21,934 nucleotides of DNA from Chloroflexota bacterium (GTDB taxonomy: Bacteria; Chloroflexota; Limnocylindria; Limnocylindrales; CSP1-4), in contig JAKAMV010000053.1 in assembly GCA_021812735.1 (NCBI GenBank), positions 1 through 21,934 of the forward strand, in the 5' to 3' direction. Each line of letters starts with the position of its first letter. Within the stretch, counting starts at the first letter, position 1. The notes beneath the pieces are model-generated. The model did not search any database and was not told the DNA's origin. It saw nothing but the letters and a program-made list of their open reading frames with translations. This document shows positions 6,919 to 14,351 of the stretch, one piece after another. Made by a program: the position numbers and the translations under genes.

Positions 6919-7779
6919 ATGCACCCGGCAGCCGACCCCGACGAGCCCGACGTCCGCCCGGCCAGCCCGGCCGAGGCAGCGGACCCCCAGGGGATGCACG
7001 CCGCCAATCGCGTGGCGTGGGAGCAGGCCGCGGAAGACTACGAGCAACGGCTTGCAGGGTCGCTCGAGCGGCTCCGCGCCGGTCGCTCCTCGCTCCTCCC
7101 CGTGGAGCTGGACCTCCTCGGCGACCTGCACGGCTGGTGCGGCCATGCGGTCCACCTCCAGTGCGCCGGCGGCGAGGACACCCTCTCGCTGTGGCTCGCT
7201 GGGGCGCAGCGGGTCACCGGCATCGACTTCAGCCCCCGCATGCTGGACCTCGCCCGGCGGCTGGCGGCGGCGCTCGATGCGCCCGCGACCTGGATCGAGG
7301 CCGACGTGCTGGACCTGCCGCGCACGCTCGACGGCACCGCCGATCTGGTCTACACCGGCCGGGGCTCCATCACGTGGGTCCAGGACATCGGCGCGTGGGC
7401 CGCCTCCCTCGCGCGGCTGCCTCGTCCGGGTGGTCGGGTGGTCATCTTCGAGGGGCACCCGGCCGAGTGGCTGTTCGACGGGGACGGGGCGGGCGGCTGG
7501 CTCCTCACCGACTACGACTACTTCGCGGGCCCCGAGGCCTCGCGAGGCTGGTCGCCGGCGTACATCGAGCGCCTCTCGGTGCCCGACCGCGAGCAGGCCT
7601 GGAAGTTCGCGCGCGCCTGGACGCTGGGCGAGGTGGTGACGGCCCTGCTCGGCTCGGGGCTGCGCGTGGAGGCCGTCACCGAGCACCCGGTCGACTGGTA
7701 CGGCGGCCACCGCGACGTGCACCCGGCGGAACGCGGGCGCCTGCCCCTTTCGTTCTCGGTGACCGCGACCCGCCCCTAG
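6919..7779 (+). CDS. Class I SAM-dependent methyltransferase, substrate unknown
   Basis: A 286-residue soluble protein with a Rossmann methyltransferase core. Motif I is VHLQCAGGEDT (78-88), a known variant of the usual LxLGCGxG loop; acidic Asp103 in GIDFS (motif II) should hold the SAM ribose. EADVLDLP (127-134) is the adenine-binding motif III region, and PRPGGRVVIFEG the later strand. The first 25 residues are Asp/Pro/Ala-rich and probably disordered. The C-terminal half has several aromatic segments (DYDYFAG, HPVDWYGG) that could form the substrate cap. Family members with an HLQC-type motif I are widespread and mostly uncharacterised. The start is set by AGGAG at 6909-6913, five bases before the ATG. 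It is monocistronic as far as can be seen, with a terminator-like hairpin in its leader. Confidence 0.88.
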   Translation: MHPAADPDEPDVRPASPAEAADPQGMHAANRVAWEQAAEDYEQRLAGSLERLRAGRSSLLPVELDLLGDLHGWCGHAVHLQCAGGEDTLSLWLAGAQRVTGIDFSPRMLDLARRLAAALDAPATWIEADVLDLPRTLDGTADLVYTGRGSITWVQDIGAWAASLARLPRPGGRVVIFEGHPAEWLFDGDGAGGWLLTDYDYFAGPEASRGWSPAYIERLSVPDREQAWKFARAWTLGEVVTALLGSGLRVEAVTEHPVDWYGGHRDVHPAERGRLPLSFSVTATRP

Positions 7780-7810
7780 GCGGAACCCTGGGCCCGCGGC
7801 CGCGCCCCTC

Positions 7811-7839
7811 TTGACGCTGCCGTCCGGCGAGCCCAGCAT
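7811..7839 (+). promoter_or_regulatory. Putative leaderless promoter of the 63-aa ORF
   Basis: TTGACG (7811-7816), a 17-base spacer, CAGCAT (7834-7839), then 6 bases before GTG 7846. The spacing is identical to that before the GH18 gene. The -35 is a 5/6 match; the -10 is weak (A2, A5 and T6 match). Confidence 0.4.
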
Positions 7840-7845
7840 CTCGGC

Positions 7846-8037
7846 GTGGACGACGACGGCGATCTCGACCCGCGTGAAGCCGCTCGCGTGCGGCGTCGTG
7901 ACCATGACGCCGAGGCCGAGCGCAGGGACCTCATGCGCCCCGGCATGGGCAAGGTCTGGAAGCAGGTCACTGACACCTGGGAGCGCGACGCGACGCGTCC
8001 GCCGAAGCGCGGCACCACGAGGCAGCCCAAGGGCTGA
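7846..8037 (+). CDS. Small hydrophilic protein (63 aa), uncharacterised
   Basis: A 63-residue ORF with an acidic N-terminus (DDDGDLDPREAARVRR), a central segment MRPGMGKVWKQVTDTWERDA and a basic tail rich in Arg, Pro and Lys. Third codon positions are nearly all G or C, as in neighbouring genes, and a promoter-like pair is placed for a leaderless start at GTG 7846. No family is recognised. There is no membrane segment, signal or cysteine. It ends 44 bases before the MFS gene, which has its own promoter-like element, so the two are probably separate transcripts. The frames on the other strand here are open too but show no plausible protein. Moderately confident that it is expressed; function unknown. 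Confidence 0.5.
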   Translation: MDDDGDLDPREAARVRRRDHDAEAERRDLMRPGMGKVWKQVTDTWERDATRPPKRGTTRQPKG

Positions 8038-8045
8038 GGCCGTCG

Positions 8046-8075
8046 TCGACCACGGGTCGGGCGGGGTGATAGCGT
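8046..8075 (+). promoter_or_regulatory. Putative leaderless promoter of the MFS gene
   Basis: TCGACC (8046-8051), an 18-base spacer, TAGCGT (8070-8075, fits TAnnnT), then 6 bases before GTG 8082. No Shine-Dalgarno precedes the GTG, which fits a leaderless mRNA. Confidence 0.5.
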
Positions 8076-8081
8076 CGGGGC

Positions 8082-9314
8082 GTGCACCCCGACGACCTGC
8101 CCACGTCCTACGGCGCTGTCCTCCGCATCCCGTCGATGGGCCGCATCCTGCTCGGGATGGTGGTGGGCCGGGTGGCCTCGGCGATGCTCGGCGTGGCCCT
8201 CGTGCTGTTCACGCTGCAGCGGTTCGGCTCGCCCGAACTGGCCGGCTTCGTCACCTTCACGAGCGTCACGCCGGGGCTGCTGGTCGGGCCGGTCGTCGGT
8301 GCGCTGCTGGACCGCCACGGCCGGGCGCGGCTGATCATCCTCGACCAGAGCGTGGCGTTCGCCTCGCTGGTGGCCATCGCGGTCCTGGCCCTGACCGGAG
8401 GGCTCACGCCCGTGCTCCTCGTGCTCATCACGGGAGTCACCGGCCTGACCAGCCCACTGTCGAACGTCGGCCTGCGCACGCTGTTCCCGCTCATGGTCCC
8501 GCGGCACCTGTGGGAGCGGGTCAACGCCCTCGACTCCAACGGCTATGTCGTCGCCACGCTCGTCGGGCCGCCGGTCGCGGGCCTCCTGGTGCAGACGCTC
8601 GGCGGGGCCGAGACCCTCCTGGCCATCGCCGCGCTGTACGCGGTGGGAGCCGTGGTGATCCTCGGTGTGAAGGACCCGCCGGGCTCGACGTCGGCTGGCG
8701 GCAGGCTCCTGGTCAACGCCTGGGAGGGGCTGCGCTACACGCTCCAGAACCGGACCCTGCTGGGTCTGGGGGTGGCGATGTCGGTGCTCAACGTCTCGGG
8801 CGGCATCGTGTCCATCGTGCTGCCCGTCCTGCTGCTCAATCACCTCCACCTCGGCAGCGGCGCCGTGGGCGGGGTGTGGGCCGTCATGGGCGTGACCGGC
8901 GGCATCGGGGCGCTGTGGGCCGGCAGGTGGCGGATCGGCGGGCGCGAGCGGACGATCCTCGCCTGGGGCATGCTCGGCTACGCGGCCGCCGCCGCGCTCG
9001 TCCTGTCCTCCCCCACCCTGCCGGTCATCGTGCTGAGCGTGGCGTTCGAGGGCTTCGTCAACGGGCCGATGGATGTCGCAATGTTCACGCTGCGCCAGCG
9101 GCGCACTGACCCGGCCTGGCTGGGGCGCGCGTTCGCGGTGTCGATGTCGTTCAACTTCTTCGGCTACCCGGTGGGCGCCGCCATCGGCGGCCAGCTGGCG
9201 AGCGTCGGCATCGACGTGGCGGTCGGCACGGCGGTGGTGATCGGCGGCCTGTCGGCACTGCTCGCCTGGCGGCTCATCCCGCGCGACGCGCCCACCTTCG
9301 ACGCAGGCCGCTGA
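8082..9314 (+). CDS. MFS transporter, DHA3/EntS-like exporter
   Basis: A 410-residue polytopic membrane protein with about twelve hydrophobic helices in two halves, split by a cytoplasmic loop near residues 195-225 (KDPPGSTSAGGRLLVNAWEGLRY). The loop after helix 2 reads GALLDRHGRARLI, the MFS motif A (GxxxDRxGR). GPPVAGLL fits the helix 5 region. The arrangement, with WEGLRY..LQNRTLL after the central loop, is typical of the MFS_3/EntS-like group that exports siderophores, drugs or lipophilic compounds; the substrate is not evident. GTG 8082 is chosen because a promoter-like TAGCGT lies 6 bases upstream and no in-frame start gives a better N-terminus. It converges with the DUF952 gene with only 6 bases between stop codons. 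Confidence 0.9.
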   Translation: MHPDDLPTSYGAVLRIPSMGRILLGMVVGRVASAMLGVALVLFTLQRFGSPELAGFVTFTSVTPGLLVGPVVGALLDRHGRARLIILDQSVAFASLVAIAVLALTGGLTPVLLVLITGVTGLTSPLSNVGLRTLFPLMVPRHLWERVNALDSNGYVVATLVGPPVAGLLVQTLGGAETLLAIAALYAVGAVVILGVKDPPGSTSAGGRLLVNAWEGLRYTLQNRTLLGLGVAMSVLNVSGGIVSIVLPVLLLNHLHLGSGAVGGVWAVMGVTGGIGALWAGRWRIGGRERTILAWGMLGYAAAAALVLSSPTLPVIVLSVAFEGFVNGPMDVAMFTLRQRRTDPAWLGRAFAVSMSFNFFGYPVGAAIGGQLASVGIDVAVGTAVVIGGLSALLAWRLIPRDAPTFDAGR

Positions 9315-9320
9315 GGACTG

Positions 9321-9668
9321 TCAGGGCTCGAGGTCGGCGATCCCGGCGAACGTTCCGTCGGCCGCTCGGACCATGCGCCTGACCACCGCGACTGCGCCCG
9401 GGCTGATGGTCCCGTAGATGTGCGGGAACCGCCGGCCGGGGTCGTCGAAGCGCCACGGGCTGCCGGTGGCCTCGAGATCGATGGTGAGCACGAGGAACGG
9501 ACGCGGATCCTCGCGGTAGAAGCGATTGGCCGTCGCGACCATGCCGACGTCGCCGTCGGTGCAGTGGATGAACCCCTCCTCGGCGTAGGCCGCCGGGGTG
9601 TAGGGCGCCGCGGGATCGCGCGACGCCCAGTCCTCGGCCGGCAGCATGTGGAGCGTCAGCCGGGTCAC
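9321..9668 (-). CDS. DUF952 domain protein
   Basis: A 115-residue soluble protein matching the whole DUF952 domain. It has an N-terminal LTLHMLPAEDWA segment, the conserved EGFIHCTD (residues 30-37), a hydrophobic LVLTIDLEA strand and RRFPHIYGTIS, where FPHIYG is the other family hallmark. The histidines of FIHC and FPHIYG suggest a shared pocket, but the family has no established reaction; many members are annotated only by domain. It starts at GTG 9668, overlapping the TPP-enzyme stop by 4 bases (GTGA), so translation is probably coupled. It is the last gene of the long minus-strand cluster. The open frame upstream to 10958 is a shadow of the TPP gene. Confidence 0.88.
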   Translation of the reverse strand: MTRLTLHMLPAEDWASRDPAAPYTPAAYAEEGFIHCTDGDVGMVATANRFYREDPRPFLVLTIDLEATGSPWRFDDPGRRFPHIYGTISPGAVAVVRRMVRAADGTFAGIADLEP

Positions 9669-11761
9669 GCGCCCTTCACCGCCGGCTGGTCCACGCTCAC
9701 CCACCGACGATCCATGAGCACGTGGATCAGGGTGGGGCCAGACGCTGCGAGCGCCGTCCGGAGAGCGGGCTCGAACGCGGCGTCGGTCTCCACCCGCACA
9801 CCGCGCGCCCCGCAGGCGCGCGCCGCCGCGGCGAAATCGAGCGGGCCGAGGTCCGTGCCCGGCGAGGCGGCGCTGCCGCGCCGGTCCTGGTGGTCCCGGA
9901 TCATCCCGTAGCGCTCGTTGTCGAACACCACGGCGACCACGTGGGCCCCCTCGCGAACGGCCGTCTCGAGCTCGGCGAGGTTCATGCCCATCCCGCCGTC
10001 GCCGACGAGGGCCACCACACGCCGCTCGCGGTGCACGACCGCCGCGGCCAGCGCGGCGGGCAGGGCGTACCCCATCGCGCCCGAGGTGGGCCCGAGGAAT
10101 GTGCCCGGCCGCCGAAACCGGAAGCCGCGCGCGGCCCAGCCCGCGAAGGCGCCGGCGTCGGTGGTGACGATGGCGTCCTCGGGCAGGAGACGCCGGAGAT
10201 CGGCGACGATCTTGCCCGGGTTCACGCCGGGGCCGCTCCACGGATGGTGGTCCACCACCGATGCCGCCTCGTACGCCGCGCGGTCCTCGGCGTTGTGCCG
10301 GTCGCGTGCGGCGAGCGGCTCGGCCAGCAGGACGGCGTCCTTGAGCCTCGCCGTGGCCGCGCGGAGGAATGCGCGGGCGTCCGCGCGGATGGTCATGGCC
10401 GGCGCCGGCGTGACCCCGGCGGCTTCCGTCCGCGGCTCCACGTCGATGTGGATCCACCGCTGCCCGGGCGCGGGGAGCGTGTAGCCCGTCGTGGTCGGCT
10501 CCGACAGCCGTGAGCCAACCACAACCAGCACGTCGGCCTCGGCGATCCGCCCGCGGACGCTGGCCGGACTGCCGAAGCCAGTCATGCCCAGGTACAGCGG
10601 GTGGTCGTTGGGGATGACGTCGCCGCGGCGCCAGCTGGACACCACCGGCACGTGGAGCAGCTCGGCCAGGCGCACCAGGTCGTTGGAGCACCGGGCGCGC
10701 AGCACGCCGGCCCCCGCCAGGATCAGCGGCCGCTCCGCGCCGGCCAGCTCGTGCAGCACGGCCCGCACGTCCGCGGCGGACGGCGCGTCCGGGTGCGGCC
10801 GCACCACCGGCGCCCTGGTGCCCTCGGGCAGCGGCAGGTCGAGGACGTCCTCCGGCATCGCCAGCAGCGCGGGGCCGGGCCGCCCCTCGAGCACGGCGCG
10901 AGCCGCCGCCTCGAGCGTCGCGCCGGCGGTCTCGGCGTCCTCCAGCCGCCCGGCCCACTTCGCGAGCCGACCCACCGTCTCGACGAGGTCCACCTCCTGG
11001 AACGCCTCGCGACCGCGGACCGCCCGATCCACGTCGCCCACCAGCACGAACAGCGGGGACGAGTCGGCGGTGGCGGTGTGGACCCCGATCGAGAGGTTCG
11101 CGGCGCCGACCGCCCGCGTCCCCAGGCAGGCCGCCGGACGACCCGTCAGCTGGCCGTATGCCTCGGCCGCCATGGCCGCCGCACCTTCGTGACGTGTGGC
11201 GACGACGCGGATTCCAGCGGCGTGAAGCGCGTCGAGCACGGGCAGGAAGCTCTCGCCCGGCACCGTGAAGGCCAGCCTGACGCCGGCAGCGCGCAGGGTG
11301 GCGGCCACCAGCTCGGCCACGGTGGTGGGAGCCGACGGGCCGATCGTATCGTCGGTCGGCTCGGCACCGAGCGCGTAAGACTCGTCCGGCGAGCCGCCGT
11401 CGGGCGCCTGCTCGACCTCGGGCGCCTGCTCGACCTCGGGCGCCAGCTCGACCTCGGGCGCCAGCTCGACGGTGTCGTCCGCCGGCGCCAGCCCGACCTC
11501 GGGCGCCAGCCCGACCGGCCCGGCGTCCGGGGTGCCATCGTCGGATGCCACGACGCCACCCGCGGGGGCCGCCTCTGGCGCCTCTTCCGGCGGCGCAGCC
11601 GTCGCGCCGTCGGCTGGGATCGCCTCGTCCGCCACCCCCTCGGCCGGCGTGTCGTCGGCCACGGCCGCGACCGCCGCATCCTCCGGAGACGACTCGACGG
11701 CGAGCGGCTCAACCGCCTCCGCGGGCTGCTGGTCCTCGAGCTGGCCTTCGCTGTCCGGCAT
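9665..11761 (-). CDS. Thiamine pyrophosphate enzyme, acetolactate-synthase-like, with acidic N-terminal tail
   Basis: 698 residues. Residues 1-145 are an Asp/Glu/Pro/Ala low-complexity tail with APEVE(L/Q) repeats. From 146 on come three domains of the ALS/pyruvate-oxidase family: PYR domain with RHE (catalytic Glu192, which activates TPP) and FQEVD, middle domain (about 330-475), and PP domain with GDG (587-589) through FDN (613-615) for Mg-TPP. The GPGxxN loop usual in acetolactate synthase is AVGAAN here, and GKGxxP is WRRGDVIP, so it is probably not a standard IlvB. There is no adjacent regulatory subunit gene. Substrate unknown. ATG 11761 is chosen for its AGGAGGT site 5 bases upstream; GTG 11833, which overlaps the small ORF stop, would add 24 Pro-rich residues. 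Coupled to DUF952 downstream. Confidence 0.87.
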   Translation of the reverse strand: MPDSEGQLEDQQPAEAVEPLAVESSPEDAAVAAVADDTPAEGVADEAIPADGATAAPPEEAPEAAPAGGVVASDDGTPDAGPVGLAPEVGLAPADDTVELAPEVELAPEVEQAPEVEQAPDGGSPDESYALGAEPTDDTIGPSAPTTVAELVAATLRAAGVRLAFTVPGESFLPVLDALHAAGIRVVATRHEGAAAMAAEAYGQLTGRPAACLGTRAVGAANLSIGVHTATADSSPLFVLVGDVDRAVRGREAFQEVDLVETVGRLAKWAGRLEDAETAGATLEAAARAVLEGRPGPALLAMPEDVLDLPLPEGTRAPVVRPHPDAPSAADVRAVLHELAGAERPLILAGAGVLRARCSNDLVRLAELLHVPVVSSWRRGDVIPNDHPLYLGMTGFGSPASVRGRIAEADVLVVVGSRLSEPTTTGYTLPAPGQRWIHIDVEPRTEAAGVTPAPAMTIRADARAFLRAATARLKDAVLLAEPLAARDRHNAEDRAAYEAASVVDHHPWSGPGVNPGKIVADLRRLLPEDAIVTTDAGAFAGWAARGFRFRRPGTFLGPTSGAMGYALPAALAAAVVHRERRVVALVGDGGMGMNLAELETAVREGAHVVAVVFDNERYGMIRDHQDRRGSAASPGTDLGPLDFAAAARACGARGVRVETDAAFEPALRTALAASGPTLIHVLMDRRWVSVDQPAVKGA
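11401..11472. repeat. Four tandem 18-bp repeats inside the acidic tail of the TPP enzyme
   Basis: Four consecutive 18-base units of the form CGGGCGCC(t/a)GCTCGACCT on the plus strand; the last unit differs at its final two bases. They encode the hexapeptide APEVE(L/Q) on the minus strand. Degenerate copies continue to about 11520. The in-frame length means slippage would change tail length without breaking the frame. Confidence 0.85.
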
Positions 11762-11829
11762 CTCGACCTCCTGGTCCGGCGGGGACGGCGGTCCGTCCGG
11801 CGCCGGGGGCGTGGGGTGTGGGCGCGGGG

Positions 11830-11940
11830 TCACCGCGCTGGAATGGTGCCCGCTCCGAGCATCATCGTGGCGACGAGCCCGGCGATCACGATGACCGCGA
11901 CGACGATCATCACCGTCCGGGCGGACTTGGCTCCCGGCAT
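11830..11940 (-). CDS. 36-residue single-pass membrane peptide
   Basis: A very short gene. ATG 11940 is preceded by AGGAGG with a 6-base gap, and the ORF starts 10 bases after the yajQ stop. The product has a short basic N-terminus (MPGAKSARTV) followed by a hydrophobic run of Val, Ile, Ala, Leu and Met (residues 10-28) and a short polar end with Arg36. This predicts one transmembrane helix with the N-terminus inside. Its TGA overlaps a GTG in the frame of the TPP enzyme. No family is recognised. The strong ribosome site, clean reading frame and placement in an operon argue that it is translated. A role as a membrane anchor or partner for a neighbour is possible but is only inference from position. 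Confidence 0.7.
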   Translation of the reverse strand: MPGAKSARTVMIVVAVIVIAGLVATMMLGAGTIPAR

Positions 11941-11950
11941 CGGGATCCTC

Positions 11951-12442
11951 CTAGCGGTAGTTCTCGAACTGGAGCGGCACGGCCTCGTCAAGCTCCCGAA
12001 GGCGCCCGATCACGCGCTGCAGCTCGTCCTTGCTCTTGCCCGAGACCCGGACGGCGTCGCCCTGGACTCGCGGCTGGACCTTGGGGAACTCATCGCGGAC
12101 CAGCTTGACGATCTTGCGCGCCAGCTCATCGGAGAGGCCCCGCCGCAGGCCGATCTCCTGGCGGACCTTGGTGCCGCTGGCCGGCAGGACCTCGCCCCAG
12201 TCGAAGATCTTGAGCGAGAGGCTGCGCCGCACGGCCTTCGACTCGATCAGATCGCGCACCGACTTGGCATGCATGTCGCTGTCGGTCACCAGGACCAGGC
12301 GCGTCTTCTCCTGGGTCAGATCGACGTGGGCGCCCTTGAGGTCGTACCGCTGCGCCACCTCGCGGCGGACCTGGTCCAGCGCGTTGCGGAGATCCTGCTC
12401 GTCGAAGTCCGACACCACGTCGAACGAGACCTCGCCCGCCAT
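11951..12442 (-). CDS. yajQ: YajQ family nucleotide-binding protein (UPF0234)
   Basis: 163 residues, the normal length of the family. It begins MAGEVSFDVVSDFDEQDLRNALDQ, close to the family N-terminus in which S-F-D-(I/V)-V-S precedes an acidic helix. It continues with REVAQRYDLKG, IFDWGEVLPASG and RQEIGLRRGLS, and ends in the second ferredoxin-like repeat with VRVSGKSKDELQRVI and FENYR. YajQ proteins bind nucleotides, and in Xanthomonas and Pseudomonas they bind cyclic di-GMP and act with a transcription regulator; whether that applies here is unknown. ATG 12442 is preceded by GGGAG at a usable distance. It lies 11 bases downstream of the SnoaL-like gene and 10 bases upstream of the small membrane peptide gene. 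Confidence 0.95.
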   Translation of the reverse strand: MAGEVSFDVVSDFDEQDLRNALDQVRREVAQRYDLKGAHVDLTQEKTRLVLVTDSDMHAKSVRDLIESKAVRRSLSLKIFDWGEVLPASGTKVRQEIGLRRGLSDELARKIVKLVRDEFPKVQPRVQGDAVRVSGKSKDELQRVIGRLRELDEAVPLQFENYR

Positions 12443-12453
12443 CGGCGCTCCCT

Positions 12454-12840
12454 TCAGCCCGCGAGGTGCTCGCGGGTCACTGCCCACAGCCGCAGGCGCC
12501 CGATGCGCCCGTCCCCTCCAACCTCGGCGGAGAGGAAGCCTGCCTGCCGGACCTTCACTTCGTCCGCACGTCGTGTCCAGCTCGCGTGCCACGCGGCGAG
12601 GACGGTGTCGCCCGAGACCCAGTGGCGCTCGATCGCCAGGTCGTACCAGCGCTCCGTGTCCGCCGTCGCCAACAAGTATGCCCGCAGCCCGTTGTGCCCG
12701 GAGAGCGGCGCCGCGAACGGGTCGACGACCATCTCGGCGTCGGCTGAGAACAGGGCGGTCATCGCGTCCCCGTCGTGAGTGGTCCGGGCACGCACGAATG
12801 CCTCGAGCAGGTCGTGGCCCGCCGCATAGCCCAGCGTCAT
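12454..12840 (-). CDS. SnoaL-like / NTF2-fold protein
   Basis: A 128-residue soluble protein with the NTF2-like pattern: an N-terminal helix (LLEAFVRARTTHDGDAMTALF), then DAEMVVDPFAAPLSGHNGLRAYL, and an antiparallel sheet with VSGDTVLAAWHASWTRR and GRIGRLRLWAV. Such domains serve as ketosteroid-isomerase-like enzymes, dehydratases or binding modules; no catalytic residue can be assigned from sequence alone. The ATG overlaps the murC stop by 4 bases (ATGA). This placement between murC and yajQ looks like operon membership without an obvious functional link to cell-wall synthesis. Confidence 0.82.
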   Translation of the reverse strand: MTLGYAAGHDLLEAFVRARTTHDGDAMTALFSADAEMVVDPFAAPLSGHNGLRAYLLATADTERWYDLAIERHWVSGDTVLAAWHASWTRRADEVKVRQAGFLSAEVGGDGRIGRLRLWAVTREHLAG

Positions 12841-14351
12841 CGGCCTGCCAAGGAGTCGAGCAGGAGTTCGGCGATGCGGTAGGAGCGGCCGCCGCCCATG
12901 ACCAGGACGGCGTCCCCGGCACGGACCTGGCCGGCCAGCCAGCGCGCCGTCGCCTCCACCGACCCCGGCGCCGCAACGGGGATCGACGGGTTGCGCCGCA
13001 CGACGGCCTCGGCCAGGCCCGCTGCCGAGGCCACGGTGGTGTCCGGATCGCGCCCGGCCCAGATGTCCGCGACCACGACGCCATCCGCCATCGCCAGGAC
13101 GTCGGCGAACGCCTCGAGCAGCGCCGCGGTGCGGTGGAAGGTGAGCGGCTCGTAGACCGCCCAGACGCGGCGGCCCGGCGCTCGCTGGCGGACGGCGGCG
13201 AGGGTCTCGCGGATGGCCGTGGGGTGGTGCCCGTAGTCGTCGTACACCACCACGCCGGCGGCCTCGCCTTTGCGCTCCAGCCGGCGGCCGACGCCGGGGA
13301 ACGTCGCCAGCGCCGCCAGCACGGGCTCGACGGGATACCCCGCTGCCAGGCAGGCACCCACCACGCCGAGCGCATTGGCGGCGTTGTGGCGGCCCGCGGT
13401 GGGCAGGCGAACGGCGTGCGCCTCCGGGCCCACCTCCACCCGCAGCAGCGTGCCGTCGGGGTCCGCCGACAGCACGCGGCCGGCGACCTCCACCGTGCCG
13501 GGCGCGGGGTCGAGCGCTGTGCGCAGAATCCATCCCGGCCAGCCCCCAAGCCGATCTGCGAGCGCCGCCACGCCCGGGTCGCCGGCGTTCGCCACCAGCA
13601 CCGGGTCGCGGCCGCCCGGCCCGCGCGCCCCGGCGGCGCGGCGCAGCCAGGCCTCGAACGCGGCGACCACGGCCTCCCGGTCGGCGAACACGTCGGGGTG
13701 GTCCCACTCGGCCGAGGTGAGCACGGCGATGCCCGGCCGGTAGGGGTCGAAGTTGCCCGCGTACTCGTCCGCCTCCACCACGAAGGCCTCCCCCGCCCCC
13801 CGTCGCGCCGTGGCGGCGACCCCGATCCCGGTCTCGGCGGCGGGCAGCAGCGCGCCGACGAAGGCGCCCGGGTCGGCGCCGAGACCCACGAGCGTGTGGA
13901 CCAGCCAGCCGGCGGTGGTGCTCTTGCCGTGCGTCCCGGCGACGGCCGCCAGGAGCCGCCCGTGGGCCGCGTCGGCCACCACCTGCTGCCACGGCTCGAG
14001 CGGGACTCCCGCGTCGCGCGCGGCGCGCAGCTCCGGGTTGTCGGGGTCGACCGCGGTCAGGGCCTTGGTCACGGCCATGCGCGCCGGGCGTCGCGGTCCG
14101 AGCACGTGCGAGGCGTCGTGGGCGGGCGCGACACGCACGCCGACCGCGTCGAGCGCCGGCGTGTACTGGCTGGCCCCGCCCGGGTCGCAGCCGTCCACGT
14201 CGGCTCCGGCCCAGGCGGCCAGGAGCGCCGCTGCGGAGGCGCCCGCGCCCTGCGCGCCGACGATGTGGATCCGCTCGCCCGGCACGATCCGGCGCGCACT
14301 CCGGGCTGGCGCCAGCCCGGCTCCGATCTCCGACTTGTCGCGGAGGCTCAC
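12837..14351 (-). CDS. murC: UDP-N-acetylmuramate--L-alanine ligase (MurC-type Mur ligase)
   Basis: 504 residues in three Mur-ligase domains. The N-terminal Rossmann domain carries HIVGAQGAGAS (29-39). The central ATPase has P-loop GTHGKSTT (139-146; the usual MurC residue after Lys is Thr), EADE (193-196) and EWDHPD (215-220). GRHNAANAL (320-328) marks the hinge to the C-terminal domain, which has DDYGHHPT (371-378) and EPLTFHRT. It adds L-alanine to UDP-MurNAc in peptidoglycan precursor synthesis, in the cytoplasm. The first domain is divergent: the usual SSAI segment near the first-domain end is replaced by VTKALTAVDPDNPE, so a MurC-like ligase with altered UDP-sugar contacts cannot be excluded. 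It starts at GTG 14351, overlapping the cinA stop (GTGA). Confidence 0.87.
   Translation of the reverse strand: MSLRDKSEIGAGLAPARSARRIVPGERIHIVGAQGAGASAAALLAAWAGADVDGCDPGGASQYTPALDAVGVRVAPAHDASHVLGPRRPARMAVTKALTAVDPDNPELRAARDAGVPLEPWQQVVADAAHGRLLAAVAGTHGKSTTAGWLVHTLVGLGADPGAFVGALLPAAETGIGVAATARRGAGEAFVVEADEYAGNFDPYRPGIAVLTSAEWDHPDVFADREAVVAAFEAWLRRAAGARGPGGRDPVLVANAGDPGVAALADRLGGWPGWILRTALDPAPGTVEVAGRVLSADPDGTLLRVEVGPEAHAVRLPTAGRHNAANALGVVGACLAAGYPVEPVLAALATFPGVGRRLERKGEAAGVVVYDDYGHHPTAIRETLAAVRQRAPGRRVWAVYEPLTFHRTAALLEAFADVLAMADGVVVADIWAGRDPDTTVASAAGLAEAVVRRNPSIPVAAPGSVEATARWLAGQVRAGDAVLVMGGGRSYRIAELLLDSLAGR

Noticed and set aside
11401..11520. CRISPR-like or regulatory repeat array
   Set aside because: Units are contiguous 18-mers without spacers and encode an in-frame hexapeptide repeat in the TPP enzyme tail.
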